This document shows positions 27,659 through 39,169 of a stretch of 64,000 bases of DNA, in pieces. This DNA comes from Batillaria attramentaria (taxonomy: Eukaryota > Mollusca > Gastropoda > Batillariidae). A program made the translations under genes and the position numbers. Below the pieces are notes generated by a model. That model saw nothing but the letters and a program-made list of their open reading frames with translations. It was not told where the DNA came from and ran no database searches. The first letter of the stretch is position 1. Each line of letters begins with the position of its first letter. Location: assembly GCA_018292915.2 (NCBI GenBank), contig JACVVK020000443.1:127001-191000 (forward strand). Reading direction: 5' to 3'.

Positions 27659-28571
27659 AAAATAATTATAGATGCTGTTATGCTGTTTCCTTCTTAGTTT
27701 TTCTGTTGTTGTTTTTTCTTTTCTTCTTTATAAATAATAAAGTTTATCAAAATGTTCAGATGAAAGGTGTCTTCACAGCTTAAACACAATGAAATGGTTC
27801 TCCACTACCCTCCACCCCACCCCCACCTACCCCAATTAGGGGGGGGGGGGGAAACAAAACCTGTACACATGTACTAGTTCTGATGCCACTACATTGTATC
27901 TTTTCTTTTCGACACAACATCTGCCATTTTTCTAGAAGTTTCGTTTCATTTTCCAAATGAGTCTACTTGCGTGATCATCAATGTTTCAGTTTTACTTGTA
28001 CAGCTATCTCCATGAGGTGTGGTCACGTTCTGGTGTTGTACTTTGGGAAATTAATGGGCACGGTCACATTATCAGTATCACCCATAAGCTGATTTCTGTT
28101 GACATGAGGGAGGGAAAAAAATATCAAGTTCACAGCTGGGCACTGTCTACGAAGAAAACACCACCGAAGTCACGCAACAAGTGACATTCACGTCCACACT
28201 GTTCTGACTGAATGTAATTACTAGGAGTGCTCAAAGCCAACGGCAAAGCTGATTAGCCAAAGTGTGATCAATCATAAAAAAAAATATATTCATCATGCAA
28301 AATAGATGTTAACACTGCTGCGGCCTTTCCCACAAATGAACAACGATGGGGGAAGGGACTTAATAATGATGGGCCCATGTCTATCACATAAAACTGAGTG
28401 ACACTGCCACGGCTGACGAGTGGGAAAGCAAACAATCATCATCATAGTAATAATACAATAGATAATACAATAAAACTAGCAATTATAAAAGTAATCAGTT
28501 CTTTCCTACAACCTGTCTTTTTTTTTTCTTTTTTTTTTTAAAAGCAAAATGTGAAAAGGGGGATAACTCAC

Positions 28572-28660
28572 CAGACTGTTGGTCAGTGAAGGAGCAGACT
28601 GTCCGAGGACCGTGTTGCGCATACGAATAAGGTTGGTGGGCTCGATCAGGGCGCCGACAC
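28572..28660 (-). CDS. MAST kinase signature exon (RMRN..LGQSAPSLT)
   Basis: Acceptor TTGTTACAG and donor GTGAGT bound an 89-bp exon, phase 1 to phase 0. It encodes VGALIEPTNLIRMRNTVLGQ followed by SAPSLTNSL. The block N-L-(V/I)-R-M-R-(N/S)-x-x-L-G-Q-S-A-P-S-L-T is, to my knowledge, characteristic of the conserved N-terminal domain of animal MAST kinases. These are AGC-family serine/threonine kinases with a PDZ domain that associate with microtubules and the cortex. The match is nearly complete and is the strongest evidence for gene identity in this window. The first codon is shared with the exon at 32392 (A|GT, Ser). The exon ends on a codon boundary before the exon at 25422. Confidence 0.92.
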
Positions 28661-29439
28661 CTGTAACAAACACATTCCATTTTCTCATTTCGAACGCCTC
28701 ACACAAATTCTGTCTTACCATCCTAAAATACGCTATGATACACAGGATGTCCAACAAGACCGTTCAGAATGCCAAATCGCTTTGCCACATACCACAGGAA
28801 TAATACGGACAAGACGACATGACGGAGACAAAATCAAAGGCACATTGGGAGAGAGGGGAACACAGGGGCAGAGACACAACACCTCTGACCACATACATCT
28901 GCTCATACACAGATGGGCTCACGGTAGACACCCACTCACACTGACAAATACCTAGAGCCTGGAGGCAAGCAATGCGACTAAGCTGACAGGGGAAAATTCC
29001 CTGAGACTAATGAAGGGGTATGTGGTACATGTACATGGATCTGTACACAGGCCAGGAGTGTCCAGCGTACATTCCCTGTAAATCAGAAAGGGGGGGGGGG
29101 GGGGGGGGTGCATAGAGTAGACAGAGGGGTCTTGAGGCAGGTTCCACTACACCCTGGCTGCCCTTATACACCTTCGGGGCATACTCATCGCACGAACACG
29201 CGGAGATGTTCACAGCCTATTGTCTTTACAGACATACGTGGCTACCATCAGCATGTTTCACTGTACTGACAAGTCCGCGGACGGTAAATGACCGAGGGAA
29301 ATAAATACTGGTATTTCACAGGAATTCCTTTCAAACTGTATACATCACAATATTCCATTACAAAAGGACTGGACATGGTGGCTAAGTCGAGAAGGTTTAC
29401 TATCTGGACACATGGAACCTCCATCAGATGCATGGCCCA

Positions 29440-29458
29440 AAAAAAAAAAGAAAAAAAA

Positions 29459-29539
<81 letters not shown>

Positions 29540-29560
29540 TGTCTGTGCGCGCGCGTATGT
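29440..29560. repeat. Poly-A then (GT)n/(GC)n microsatellite
   Basis: An A-rich run is followed by a GT run of about 75 bases and a short alternating GC run. Confidence 0.95.
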
Positions 29561-30475
29561 GGAGGGGGAGAGTAACAACCAAAGAGAGAATCATCATCTA
29601 TTCATACATACTGAATTATAGGAAATTGTGTTTAGTACGCTGTTCAATAACTTTGATACTTTTTTTTCCTCTCTAACACCAATCCATACAACGAACAACA
29701 ACCAAAAAAAACCAAACAAATCTTTTACTACTAGTGAAAAGTATTAAAAGCATGACATTAACAGCAAACAGTACGCCAAATTCACTCTCTTTGCAGACGA
29801 GTCAGACTCAGACCAGACCATTACTGGAGAAACAGAGAAATTTCTTCTGGGAGTGGAGTCCGATTAGACCATGTCCACAGGGAGGAAACTTTAACACAAC
29901 CAATGCCAGAAGGGAAAGACAGGCTACTTATGCGGGCTAACGAGGTTGACAGAGTGGGATGGGATGGGCGGGAACTGACGGTCCCACGGGCACAGCGAGG
30001 CAGACATGATGGGCACCAGGTTCATCAGGCACTTACCCTACATCAGATGCCCTGAAAGTGTACTGTTACCGATATGTGAAAGGTATGGTGTATTACTGAT
30101 TAGAATCTGTATGAACTGACGAATACCTCACTGCCTACACGAACACAACAGAACTGTGTGACATGGAAAAACCTTGCCCTTTAAGTCAGGGCGGATGACC
30201 ATGGGCAAAAGTTGAAATATTTGGATTAAAAAACAAACAAACAAACAAACAAGAACAACAACCAAACAAGGAGGAACGGCCCCGTCCTACAAAGTTGTTT
30301 CTCCAAACTTCATTTTATTTTGTCTTTGTTGTTATTGTTGCCGGTTCTCCCCTCTCCAAGTTCTACCAATGACACTAGATCCACTACGACCTCGACCGAT
30401 TAGCCACGTGACTGGGGGTGTGGCCGGGTGGGGGAAGAAGGGAGGGAGAGAGAGAGAGAGGCAGAGAGAGAGGGT

Positions 30476-30644
30476 GGGTGGGTGTTTAGGAGTTTAACGT
30501 CCTTTTCCCCCACATAAGGGTGATATCAAAGACGGGGCAACGAGAAAAAGGCCAGCACAAATATTTGGCCCCAGCGGCCAGGATTCGAACTCTCGGCCCA
30601 AGCATTGAAAGTCCAACGCTCTACCATTCGGCCACCCTGGCTCC

Positions 30645-30645
<1 letters not shown>
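30476..30645 (-). mobile_element. Full-length tRNA-derived SINE, family 1 (best copy)
   Basis: On the minus strand it has a tRNA-like head with an A-box (GGCCGAATGGTAGAGCG) and a B-box (GAGTTCGAATCC), spaced as in an RNA polymerase III promoter. The body follows: AAATATTTGTGCTGGCC, then TCGTTGCCCCGTCTTTGATA, then AAAGGACGTTAAAC. Short GA and GGGT runs flank it. I use it as the reference for the other family 1 copies. Confidence 0.92.
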
Positions 30646-30681
<36 letters not shown>

Positions 30682-30744
30682 GAGAGACGTCAGTTCCGTG
30701 ATCTAAACATTTGACGTCAGCCTCAGGCAGGTCATCATACAGAG

Positions 30745-31095
30745 AGAGAGAGATGACGTCAATTCCGTGAAGTAAACTTTCGACGTCAGCCTCTAGCACT
30801 GAGATCGTCTGAGGATGCTTGTTTACGTCTTGTGATTTCCCTGTTGGCTTTGTGACTTCTCCGACTGAATTATTTTTCACATGAAATCTGGAAGATCTAG
30901 AGGGCTGATTAAATGTCGGAAGCAGTGACGATACTTGCAGATTTTGTCTGTGAACCAAACATTTGCCGTCAGCCTCACGCTGCTCGTCTGACAGATGATA
31001 CTTCTACATATCTTGTGATTTCCTTGTTGCTTTTGTGACTTCCGTGACTGAATTAATTTTGACATAAAATCTGGAAGATCTAGAGAGCTGATGAA
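30745..31095. repeat. Imperfect tandem duplication, about 200-bp unit
   Basis: Two copies share CGTCAGCCTC, TCTTGTGATTTCC, TTTTGTGACTTC, GACTGAATTA and AAATCTGGAAGATCTAGAG. The first starts at about 30750 and the second at about 30955. Confidence 0.85.
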
Positions 31096-31638
31096 ACGTG
31101 GACTTAAGTGCCTTGGTTTGTACTTACGAAATTGCAAAATTGGAACTTTTTTGACCGGCGCTTCTCGCAGAAACGTGAAAAATGTGTTTATCCAAAAGCT
31201 CTGCTATTCTTAATACTAAAGCTATAATAGTGCAGCAGTTCATGTCATATGTGCAGTTGTCACAAGTGACAAAAATACCGGAATGATGAGTAATTTGAAG
31301 GAGTCTTTTCATAGATATTTGGCCTTATATGCAAACCACCCCTACCTCGGAAATATTTTTCTTACACAAAACCTGTCAGAGCTACATAGCTGTGCTACGA
31401 AAACAGGCAGTATAATTGGATGACCTTCCCAATTTCAGAAAATGAAGCCATTTGAACATTTTTTTCGAAAAAATTCGTAACATGACCGATTTTTTTTTTA
31501 ATCGGCGATAACTCTTTTGAAAATGCAGTAGGCTAAAAATCGTGAAAAATAGGTCTGGAGAAGGTGAATTCCCATTTTATCTCAAAGTAAAAGGGCCTCC
31601 AACGAGGTGGTTTAGGAGATAGCCATCATTACATCCGT

Positions 31639-31639
<1 letters not shown>

Positions 31640-31694
<55 letters not shown>
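31640..31694. repeat. (CA)n microsatellite
   Basis: This CA run of about 55 bases lies inside the diverged hairpin element, at the position of the GT-rich run in the 1.84-kb copies. Confidence 0.95.
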
Positions 31695-31698
<4 letters not shown>

Positions 31699-32391
31699 TT
31701 CCCGCCAAAAAGAACGCAGCAGCAAAGTGTGCACGTAAGGTGTCTATGACGCAGATTTCGTTACGTCACTGTGTGCGTGAAAGTAAGTATTGTTTGGAGA
31801 AACGTCACAGTCTTGTTTTGTATCACTGAAACTTGCCGCTGCGCGTAGCAAAATCTGCCCCGTCTCATAAAGTTGTTTCTCTATAGAGAAACAACTTAAA
31901 AAACAACAAAAAAAACCCAAAAAACTTGCTGGATCCTTGAACTTTAGGGTACTGAATTAAAACCTGGAAGTTTTGTTCTCAGATCAAAACCTATGTATCC
32001 ACATTAACTTTTAATGATTCCCTTCTCAAGATCTTATCTACACCAGCTTTCTGCACACACACACCAGGAGCAAAAATCAACTGACGCATGAAAAAGAATT
32101 TATCTATGAATATAACCTCTATGTAAATGCCCTTTGTTCTTGAACCAACTCACAGTAGCCACTCTGGGCTGTCATTCTAGTCTATGTACAAAGGAAATCA
32201 TAGAAATTAATTGTCAGAACTGAACAGGAAACCTTGCTAGTGCCGCTTCTAAGTGAGTTACGCAAACACATCTAACAGCCAACGGACAGTGACAATCGAA
32301 GCCTCTATTGCGAAAAAAAACAAAAACCAAAGACAAAAAAAACAAAAACAAAAAAAGTCACTATCCCGAGGGAAGGCAGGGTGACACTCAC

Positions 32392-32590
32392 TGTGGCTGA
32401 TGGGGGGAGGGGGCGGCGGATGGGTGGGGGTAGAGGGCATACTCTCGCGCCGGCGTTGCTTGGTGTCCTCCGACAGTGTACGATGGAGGCGCCGCAGGCT
32501 GGACGGAACGCTGAATGGCAGATCATCCCGGCACTTCCGCAGCAGAGGTGACGGCAGCGGGGACGTGGGGCCGATGCTGCCGAATTCAGC
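32392..32590 (-). CDS. MAST kinase, Pro/Ser-rich N-terminal exon
   Basis: Acceptor GTTTTGCAG and donor GTGAGT bound a 199-bp exon, phase 0 to phase 1. It encodes 66 residues: AEFGSIGPTSPLPSPLLRKC, then a stretch ending LHRTLSEDTKQRRRESMPST, then a proline run. The order PLLRKC ... (Y/H)xRxLSED.xQxRR(E/G)S parallels the PFRKC ... RQLSEDGRQLRRGS stretch of vertebrate MAST4-type N-termini. This supports a MAST assignment independently of the next exon. RRRES and RTLS are candidate basophilic-kinase sites. It splices in frame (A|GT, Ser) to 28660. Confidence 0.88.
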
Positions 32591-32885
32591 CTGCAAAACA
32601 CAGCAGGAAAATAATTATACTTTCCTGTCCATCTGAACACATAGAACCAACGTTCCAACACACTGTGACTGCAGGAACCAGCGTCAGTCTGCTAGCGTCT
32701 GTACAGATTCCTTGATGACCGTAGTGTGGATTAGATTCTACTGGTGTTTCTTTATACACAGTTTCATTCTTGTATTATCTGTATCATCATCATTATTTCT
32801 ACATATCCCAAAGTGGCTCTAAACAATGAAATAAATCTTGAAACTAGGTAATTCATGTAGTTTTTATGCTGGCTTTCTCTTTAGT

Positions 32886-32888
<3 letters not shown>

Positions 32889-32974
<86 letters not shown>
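32889..32974. repeat. (GT)n microsatellite
   Basis: This is a pure GT run of about 85 bases. Confidence 0.95.
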
Positions 32975-32980
<6 letters not shown>

Positions 32981-35679
32981 TGCAAAAGAAAATCATTCAG
33001 CTGGCTTCCCTAGGTTGTAAACCATAATAAAGAACATTCAGATGGCACACATTTCTCGTCACTGTTTCCATCCCTATCAATATATTACACCCCAACCCTG
33101 TAACATGTGGGGTTGAAGCAACAAATACATGAAAAAATTACACACACAATTAAAAATCTCTTTCACACAACTTGGCACTGCATCTTTCAGATTAAAAAAA
33201 AAAAAAAAATCTTTCATTCCTTGACATGTATTCTGGGAAATGTGAAACATCAACACCCACAAAACAATAACAACATGCATATACAGGATGCTAAGACAGC
33301 CTTGGTCACCTGACCAACCGCCTTAAGTTGTGTACCAGAAACTAAATATAGCTGTCCACTCCCACTGGAAACTGAGAAATGACAAACTACAGAAACCACA
33401 CCTAAAAGCGACGCAGGTGTTGGCTGAAAATACGTGTAGTTGAAGATGTCCCTTGCTGTGGCCTCTTAGTGGCCACAGATATAAATCAGCGGCCATAGAT
33501 ATAAATCAGCTGAGGGACAAAATCCCTAATCAATCCATCTGGTGGTCTATAGCATGGATCTCCTCCTCTCATCCGCCGGTACCATGGCGGCGTCTGCGTC
33601 AGAGCGGTTTTCCCCTAAGGCGGCTAAACACCGATAATTGTCGTCAAGAGGCAATCTCTCTGGCGTTTATTAACTTCCACACATCCTCTCATCCGCCTTC
33701 CCACTGACCAGCGCGGCGACTTCGACTGAGCTGATGCCTAGTCACAAGATGACAATTATTCTGGCGTGGCGTAGCCGACATGAAGACACGACTTGCAAGA
33801 AGCCGCCACAATCTGTCATAACAGAGTGCTCTGAATGAAAGGGGCTGATGCTGATGATGTATTCGGCCGCACTGCTACTTTGTGAGTGGAAACAGGTGGA
33901 GGCAGTACACAGGCATTCGGCCTTTTCCCTCCACTTCAATGTCGTCTCGTTTGAAAAATCCGTCGAAATAAAACCACGTTTAAAGCAAAGGGTGCACTGC
34001 GAGCTGCGAGACTCCGGCCTGACATGGGAGGAGGCCAAGACCTGCGCCAGGGACAGAGGGAGATGGAGGAGAGCTGTTGAGGCCCTATGCTTCTCTAGGA
34101 GCCAAAAGGACTGAACTAAAGCAAAGGGGCTGATGCTACCATTCTTCGGCTCACAGATCGTTCTGAGCTGTTCTCGTGGTATCTATCATCACACCACTTC
34201 CACACCTGCACAGTGTAATGCTGGCACTAAGCCGATAAAAGTGTACTCGATGACGTGGTGACCACACTGAGTGCTCCAGTAGTGTAACACCAGTCGTAGA
34301 ATTTGAATATTTGACCGCTCGCGCAAAGTGTAAACAACATTGTATCGCTGTACTAATCATCAAGATAGAGCATTTCAAACCTACACCCGCAAAACTGATC
34401 CAAAACATAAGTTGGCTTAGCAAAGATGGAATTAGCCCATCTAACAGATCTGAACAGAAACTCCCGTCATCCTTTGACAAGGAAGCACGTTAGTGGTTGT
34501 TTCCCGGGCTTGTATCATGTACAAGAAGAGGTGTTTATGTGTTTCTTTCCTTTTTGTCCCTTGTCATAAAGGGTGTTCACAATTAGCCTATATCTAAACA
34601 GAAACTTCCGTCAACCTTTGACAAGGAAACATGTTGCCAGAGGTTGTATATATACATGTACCAAAAACAAAGCAAAACAACAAAAAAGTGGTTATTCTTT
34701 GACACCCCCCCTGTTTTGGAGTATGTATGTGTACCATATACATGGGCTTCCTGAGAAAGGACAATCCACCAGAATACAAACAGCCTCACCTGAGACCTTT
34801 CTCATCAACTTCATCGTGGGTGAACTGACATCTCAATGAGGTTAAGGAATCCCGAGTTACAACAAATTTAACAGTATCTTGAATCTGTCATGGCTTGGTA
34901 GAAAACTGTGAGAGCAACTTACATCAGCCATGTGCTGTGACCTCGCAAGTTTATACCACCTCTTCTGACCAAACACACAAGCCGGATTAGGAACGCCTGT
35001 ACACAAACCAACACTGTTTCCCACTAAGAGGAATTATGTGCTTTGATCTTTAATCCTGAGAATAGCACAGATTAGAGCTATTGTTGCATGCAACAGCTCT
35101 CCAGGTCCTATAATGTTGAGCTGTTTACACCCGTGCACGTGTTTCTACAGGATGCACGTGGCACCCTGTTAAAGGCTCCATTGCTATCATATTTAGGCTC
35201 ATAGAGCGTTGTGGGCTGTTTCGGTCGTGTTTACCATCACACCAATAAGACACATACGCAAATACATGCACAGACTGACTCGCGTTCTGCTGACCGGAGG
35301 AAACACAAAGTAGCCGGTGACACTATCGCTAACGACAATCAACACACGTGGCGGACACCCTATACAGAAGGTTTGCGTTTTCCCTGTTTAGCATGGTCAT
35401 CAAACGTCAGTGTGTTGGAACTTGTATTAGGAGCCCTACACATCTCTACGATAGGTTATTTCGGACGGACAGGCACGGTCACAAGTGCAACTGTTCCAAA
35501 ACAGAATTCTCCCTGTGTGAAGCCTTGTAATGGCAGATATGGTTCTTTAGGAGAATTGTTGTTTACTCCCAGGTAAACCCAAGGTCTGCCAACGCACATG
35601 TTTGTAGAGGATTTATTTATTGTAGTTTCAAAATGCAACTGTGATAATTCTGGAACAATGTGATAAGTAGAAGGAAACG

Positions 35680-35716
35680 CACGCACGCACACACGCGCAC
35701 GCACGCACGCGCACAC

Positions 35717-35749
<33 letters not shown>
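35680..35749. repeat. (CA)n/(CGCA)n microsatellite
   Basis: A CGCA-interspersed CA run is present. Confidence 0.95.
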
Positions 35750-36239
35750 TCTGGAGACATAAGATCGAGTACTACAGATATTGATGAAAAATAGTTTGCA
35801 TACCCCCAAAGTCACATGTCTCAAAACAATATCAATAGCTATGCTACCAGTTATCTGGCCACTGAGTGCAAAAAGTCAAGACTGGGAGTGAGACCGAGAG
35901 GCTCACCAAATGACCTCAGCGCCCCCCAAACAAAAACAGACTCTCCGATACAGACCTCTAACCGGGCCCACCTGAGGACGTGTTGTCATAACCGACCTGA
36001 TTCCTTTGTCCAGAATCTGACCCCGGTGATTCAGAGATCTGGCAATGGCCCTCAGGTTAGTCCGCCAGTGCTCTAGGCATCTTACATGCTGATGTGGATA
36101 GAATCAGCCAAGATGCTTCACGATAATCATAATCAATGGCACTGTCAGGAAAATGTATGTATACATCATCTGTGCCAACTTACTCTTACCAACACCTCCC
36201 CTACAATTTGCTTTTCCTGTAACTGACACAATCCGAGTT

Positions 36240-36436
36240 ACCTGGTTTCAGCCAGTTTTGGTTCCTGGTCCTTCATAAGTGACCACACATATTCTGTCAG
36301 TCCCTTTTTTTTTTTTTTTTTTTTTTTAAACCTGACGAGTCCAGGTTACCTAAGCAACGACGTGTTGGTTCAAGCCGATTTTGGTTCCTGGTTCTACAGG
36401 AATTAACCACACATTTTCTGCCAGACCGCCTTTTTT

Positions 36437-36472
<36 letters not shown>

Positions 36473-36690
36473 GGTCGGGGGTCCCGAGCGCAACAAAGTG
36501 TTGGGTCAAGCCAATTTCGGTTCTTGGTTCTACCGAACGTCACCACACGTTTTCTGCCCATCCGTTTGTATATGTAAATGATCAGTCCGAGTTACCTAAG
36601 CAACAATGTGTTGGCTCAAGCCACTTCTGCTTCTTGACAGAAGTGACCACACATTTTCCGTTCTTTGATTCCGTCGGTCTCTTCTGTAGC
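36240..36690. repeat. Four-unit tandem repeat with poly-T and poly-G inserts
   Basis: Units share GTTGG.TCAAGCC..TTT.GGTTC.TGGTTCTAC followed by ACCACACATTTTCTGCC and a GAGTTACCTAAGCAAC block. A T run (36305-36327) and a G run of about 32 bases (36439-36470) interrupt successive units at the same relative place. Confidence 0.85.
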
Positions 36691-36994
36691 TGAACGGTCC
36701 TCCGAGTTACCTGCGCGCGAGACAATTACCTGCATACCCAGGCATGGCCCGGCACTGACATAAAACCCAATTTCACGCGTTATTTATTGGTGAGTCTGTT
36801 ACCCCATCTGCACCGGTGCCGATGCCGTGCCTCAGCATCAATCCCTGCTGTACTGGCTGCTTTCCCGAGCATGAACTACGATTGATTACTTATGACAACC
36901 CCTCTGTGTGGCCTGCAGGAAAGCGCAGTACGACATGCGCGCGTTTGACGTAGAGAGAGAACACGTGTTGCATATCAAACCACAGGTACGAGCG

Positions 36995-37110
36995 GTTCGT
37001 TGGCTGCAGGTTTAACATCCTTTTCCCGCCATGCCAGGGTGATAGCAAAGACCGGGCAATGAAGAGATGGCCAGCAAGAAATTTGCTTTGGAAATGTTCA
37101 GCCCACCAAA
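36995..37110 (-). mobile_element. SINE family 1, headless copy
   Basis: The body TTTAACATCCTTTTCCCGCCA ... GGTGATAGCAAAGACCGGGC is present. Beyond about 37080 the sequence resembles the family 2 tail (GAAATGTTCAGCCCACCAAATT). It is therefore a chimera or two adjoining SINEs. Confidence 0.75.
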
Positions 37111-37377
37111 TTAAAAAAAAAAATAGATGCAATTCTAAATTCCGAAATTGAAATACATGTAGCTGAGCTGACCCTTCGCACCCATGACTGTCATGTGTTT
37201 ATGTCCAGTGTGTGAGAGAATGCGTGTGATTCACATGAGCGTGCATGTTGGGTTCAGTTCGCGACGCGCGCTTTGAGCCGATTCACGAAATTGGGTAAAG
37301 CGCCTATACAATACTTATTATTATTATTAATATTATTACTATTATTATTAAGAATACCTGGCTCTGAACTCACGATT

Positions 37378-37560
37378 TGTTTGGTTGGTTGGGGGTCTGT
37401 TTTAAATTAACGTCCTGTTTCTACCACATTAAGGTGCTATCAAAGACGGGGTAACGAAGAAAAAGTCAGCATGAATGTTTGGCTCACAGCTGGGATTCGA
37501 ACTTACAACCCAAGCACTGAAGTCCCACGCTCTATAATCAGGGCTACCCTGGTTTCCCCT
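37378..37560 (-). mobile_element. tRNA-derived SINE, family 1, near full length
   Basis: The head on the minus strand includes GGTAGCCCTGATTATAGAGCG (A-box region) and GTTCGAATCCC (B-box). The body matches the reference copy down to GGACGTTAAT. Confidence 0.88.
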
Positions 37561-38699
37561 ACAAGAAAGAACACACGAATAGACGGACAAGACACTGACC
37601 ATATTGCTCCGTACTGAATTTCCCACTGCCGTAGACTCAAGAGGTACTGTTATCAGCAGGAAAAATGCACAAGAGGAAGTCCACACCGATCACACACACA
37701 AAAACCCCCCAGAATATCTGTGGTACTCGCTGATTTACGAGTTTCCCTCTTTTTTTCCTCCGAACTACTGAACTTTCAGAGACGAACCAGACGAAAGCAC
37801 TGCGTCACTGAGCAACATTAAAACACACCAAGAAAATCCACAAAGATCACAACTGACAGTAACACAAATGCAAGTAATCGGTCCTCCCTGATTTTGTTTT
37901 TATCTCCAAACCAATTGATCTGAGCTAGACGAGAGCATTGCGTCACTGAACCTGCCTGAAGAAACACTAGCTGCGTCTGTATACAAACACCACACACACG
38001 TGCTACTGCTGATCTACTTAAGAGACAGTGAAATACGCAGGCAGTATACACGTTCGTCGCTCTTGTTACGTTTTCTCTGGCTTGTGTGAAGACTGCGATG
38101 CGCAAAAGCGCGCAAAACCACCCAACACCTTTGGAACCGGTTCAACAGAAAAGAAATTTACCGTGTAGGCATGGAGGTTGCGTGGAGGTTTCAGGTCCCC
38201 CCCCCCCCCCCTTTCTTGTGATCCCAAATGAGAACGAGGTGCCCCAGTGGCACAGTAACCTAATAGATCACTTCCAATTTACCAAACGGAATCCATACAC
38301 AAAGAGCTGGAGAGCGAAGCGACGTTCCTTTCACTAACTCAGCTTACAGAGTTTAATAGTTGTGTATTCGTTTCACCTGCTGACGGTCAGCAGCCCGGGC
38401 CGCGTAAGCGCGTGCAGTGAACCGCGCAGCCCTCAATTCCAGGTGCTTTACTGATGACCACACATTCCGATCATGCTGTTACGCCCGAAAACAAGACATC
38501 TGCGAAACGTGACTGACGAGGCTGTAAAATTACGTGCATACATGTCTTTACCAAGTCAAGTCAAAGTTTATTTCAAAACCCCGTTGGGGGTACATGAAAC
38601 TAGAAATTAACATACATCAAGCTCACCACACCGACCAACATACATCATAGTCATTCGCACACACGTTTTACCGGTTTGCCGTACACACTGTGTATGTGT

Positions 38700-38714
38700 G
38701 CGCGGGTGTGTGTG

Positions 38715-38783
<69 letters not shown>

Positions 38784-38830
38784 AGGGGGGGGGGCAACAC
38801 ACCCACACACACACTCTGACACCCACCCAC
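38700..38830. repeat. (GT)n, poly-G and (CA)n palindromic run
   Basis: A GT run of about 70 bases, a G run and then CA-rich sequence make a potential hairpin. Frames here are Thr-His or Cys-Val artefacts, including the apparent extension of the MAST first-exon frame beyond its donor. Confidence 0.95.
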
Positions 38831-38922
38831 AAGCACACATACATGTATAACCGCAGACACAACCCCCGACGAACATAACGCCAAAAGAACGCACGCGCAC
38901 ACATAAATGTGTATGATGTATA

Positions 38923-38955
<33 letters not shown>

Positions 38956-39007
38956 AATAACACCAACAACAACCACCAAACATCATCACCCACTCGCGTG
39001 CACTCAC

Positions 39008-39169
39008 ACGGATAGGCGGAAGTCGCTCTCCTTCCGTCTCATCTCCGTCGTCGGCAAAAGACGTGATGCGGACACGCAGCATACATCCGCGCCGCCTGAC
39101 AATCACCGGAACCTCCTCCTCGTACACCATCGACTCATTGCGCTCCAGCCCAGGGGAGTTGCCAGACAT
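39008..39169 (-). CDS. Probable first coding exon of the MAST kinase
   Basis: The ATG at 39169-39167 is the first in frame after a stop about 30 bp upstream, and has ACC before it. The frame gives 54 residues starting MSGNSPGLERNESMVYEEEV, then a basic stretch (VRRRG) and an acidic one (DDGDETEGE). It ends at a consensus donor (GTGAGT at 39007-39002) exactly on a codon boundary. The exon at 32590 begins on a codon boundary, so the two join in frame. I do not recognise this stretch from other MAST proteins, whose first exons vary between isoforms. The link to MAST therefore rests on strand, position and phase. It could instead belong to another transcript. Confidence 0.6.

Larger units (their letters stand above)
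25423..28571. other. MAST intron, about 3.15 kb
   Basis: No coding exon is visible here. The intron holds an imperfect duplication (25853-26075), the foldback element at 27364-27658, a poly-G run near 27839 and mostly unique AT-rich sequence. A pyrimidine tract at about 28517-28538 lies on the opposite strand just past the donor of the next exon. Confidence 0.8.
30276..31897 (-). mobile_element. Diverged relative of the 1.84-kb hairpin element
   Basis: Read on the minus strand it begins with a perfect 12-bp-arm hairpin (31870-31881 and 31886-31897, loop TATA) based on AAGTTGTTTCTC, then ATGAGACGGGG. It ends with GGAGAAACAACTTTGTAGGACGGGG. The elements at 11665 and 14274 show the same order: hairpin, ATAGGACGGGC, then a closing GGAAACAACATATTGGGC. 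Both also carry a GTGACGTAA../..CTGCGTCAT-type block near the hairpin, a GT run, and GAGTTATCGCC. A SINE (30476-30645) and a duplicated block (30745-31095) lie inside. No coding capacity is visible. Confidence 0.65.
28661..32391. other. MAST intron, about 3.7 kb
   Basis: No exon is visible. The intron contains a G run at 29091-29108, a long GT microsatellite, a diverged relative of the 1.84-kb elements (30276-31897) and a SINE nested inside it. Confidence 0.8.
32591..39007. other. MAST intron, about 6.4 kb
   Basis: No exon is recognised here. The intron contains a GT microsatellite, a four-unit repeat with T and G runs (36240-36690), two SINE copies, and dispersed fragments that occur twice. 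One such pair is 34446-34500 and 34590-34646; another, looser pair is 34131-34205 and 35183-35240. Confidence 0.7.

Noticed and set aside
30560..30645. Genuine tRNA gene at the SINE heads (also 37495-37560, 56085-56152)
   Set aside because: A- and B-boxes are present but the cloverleaf stems are decayed and each is fused to the repeated SINE body.
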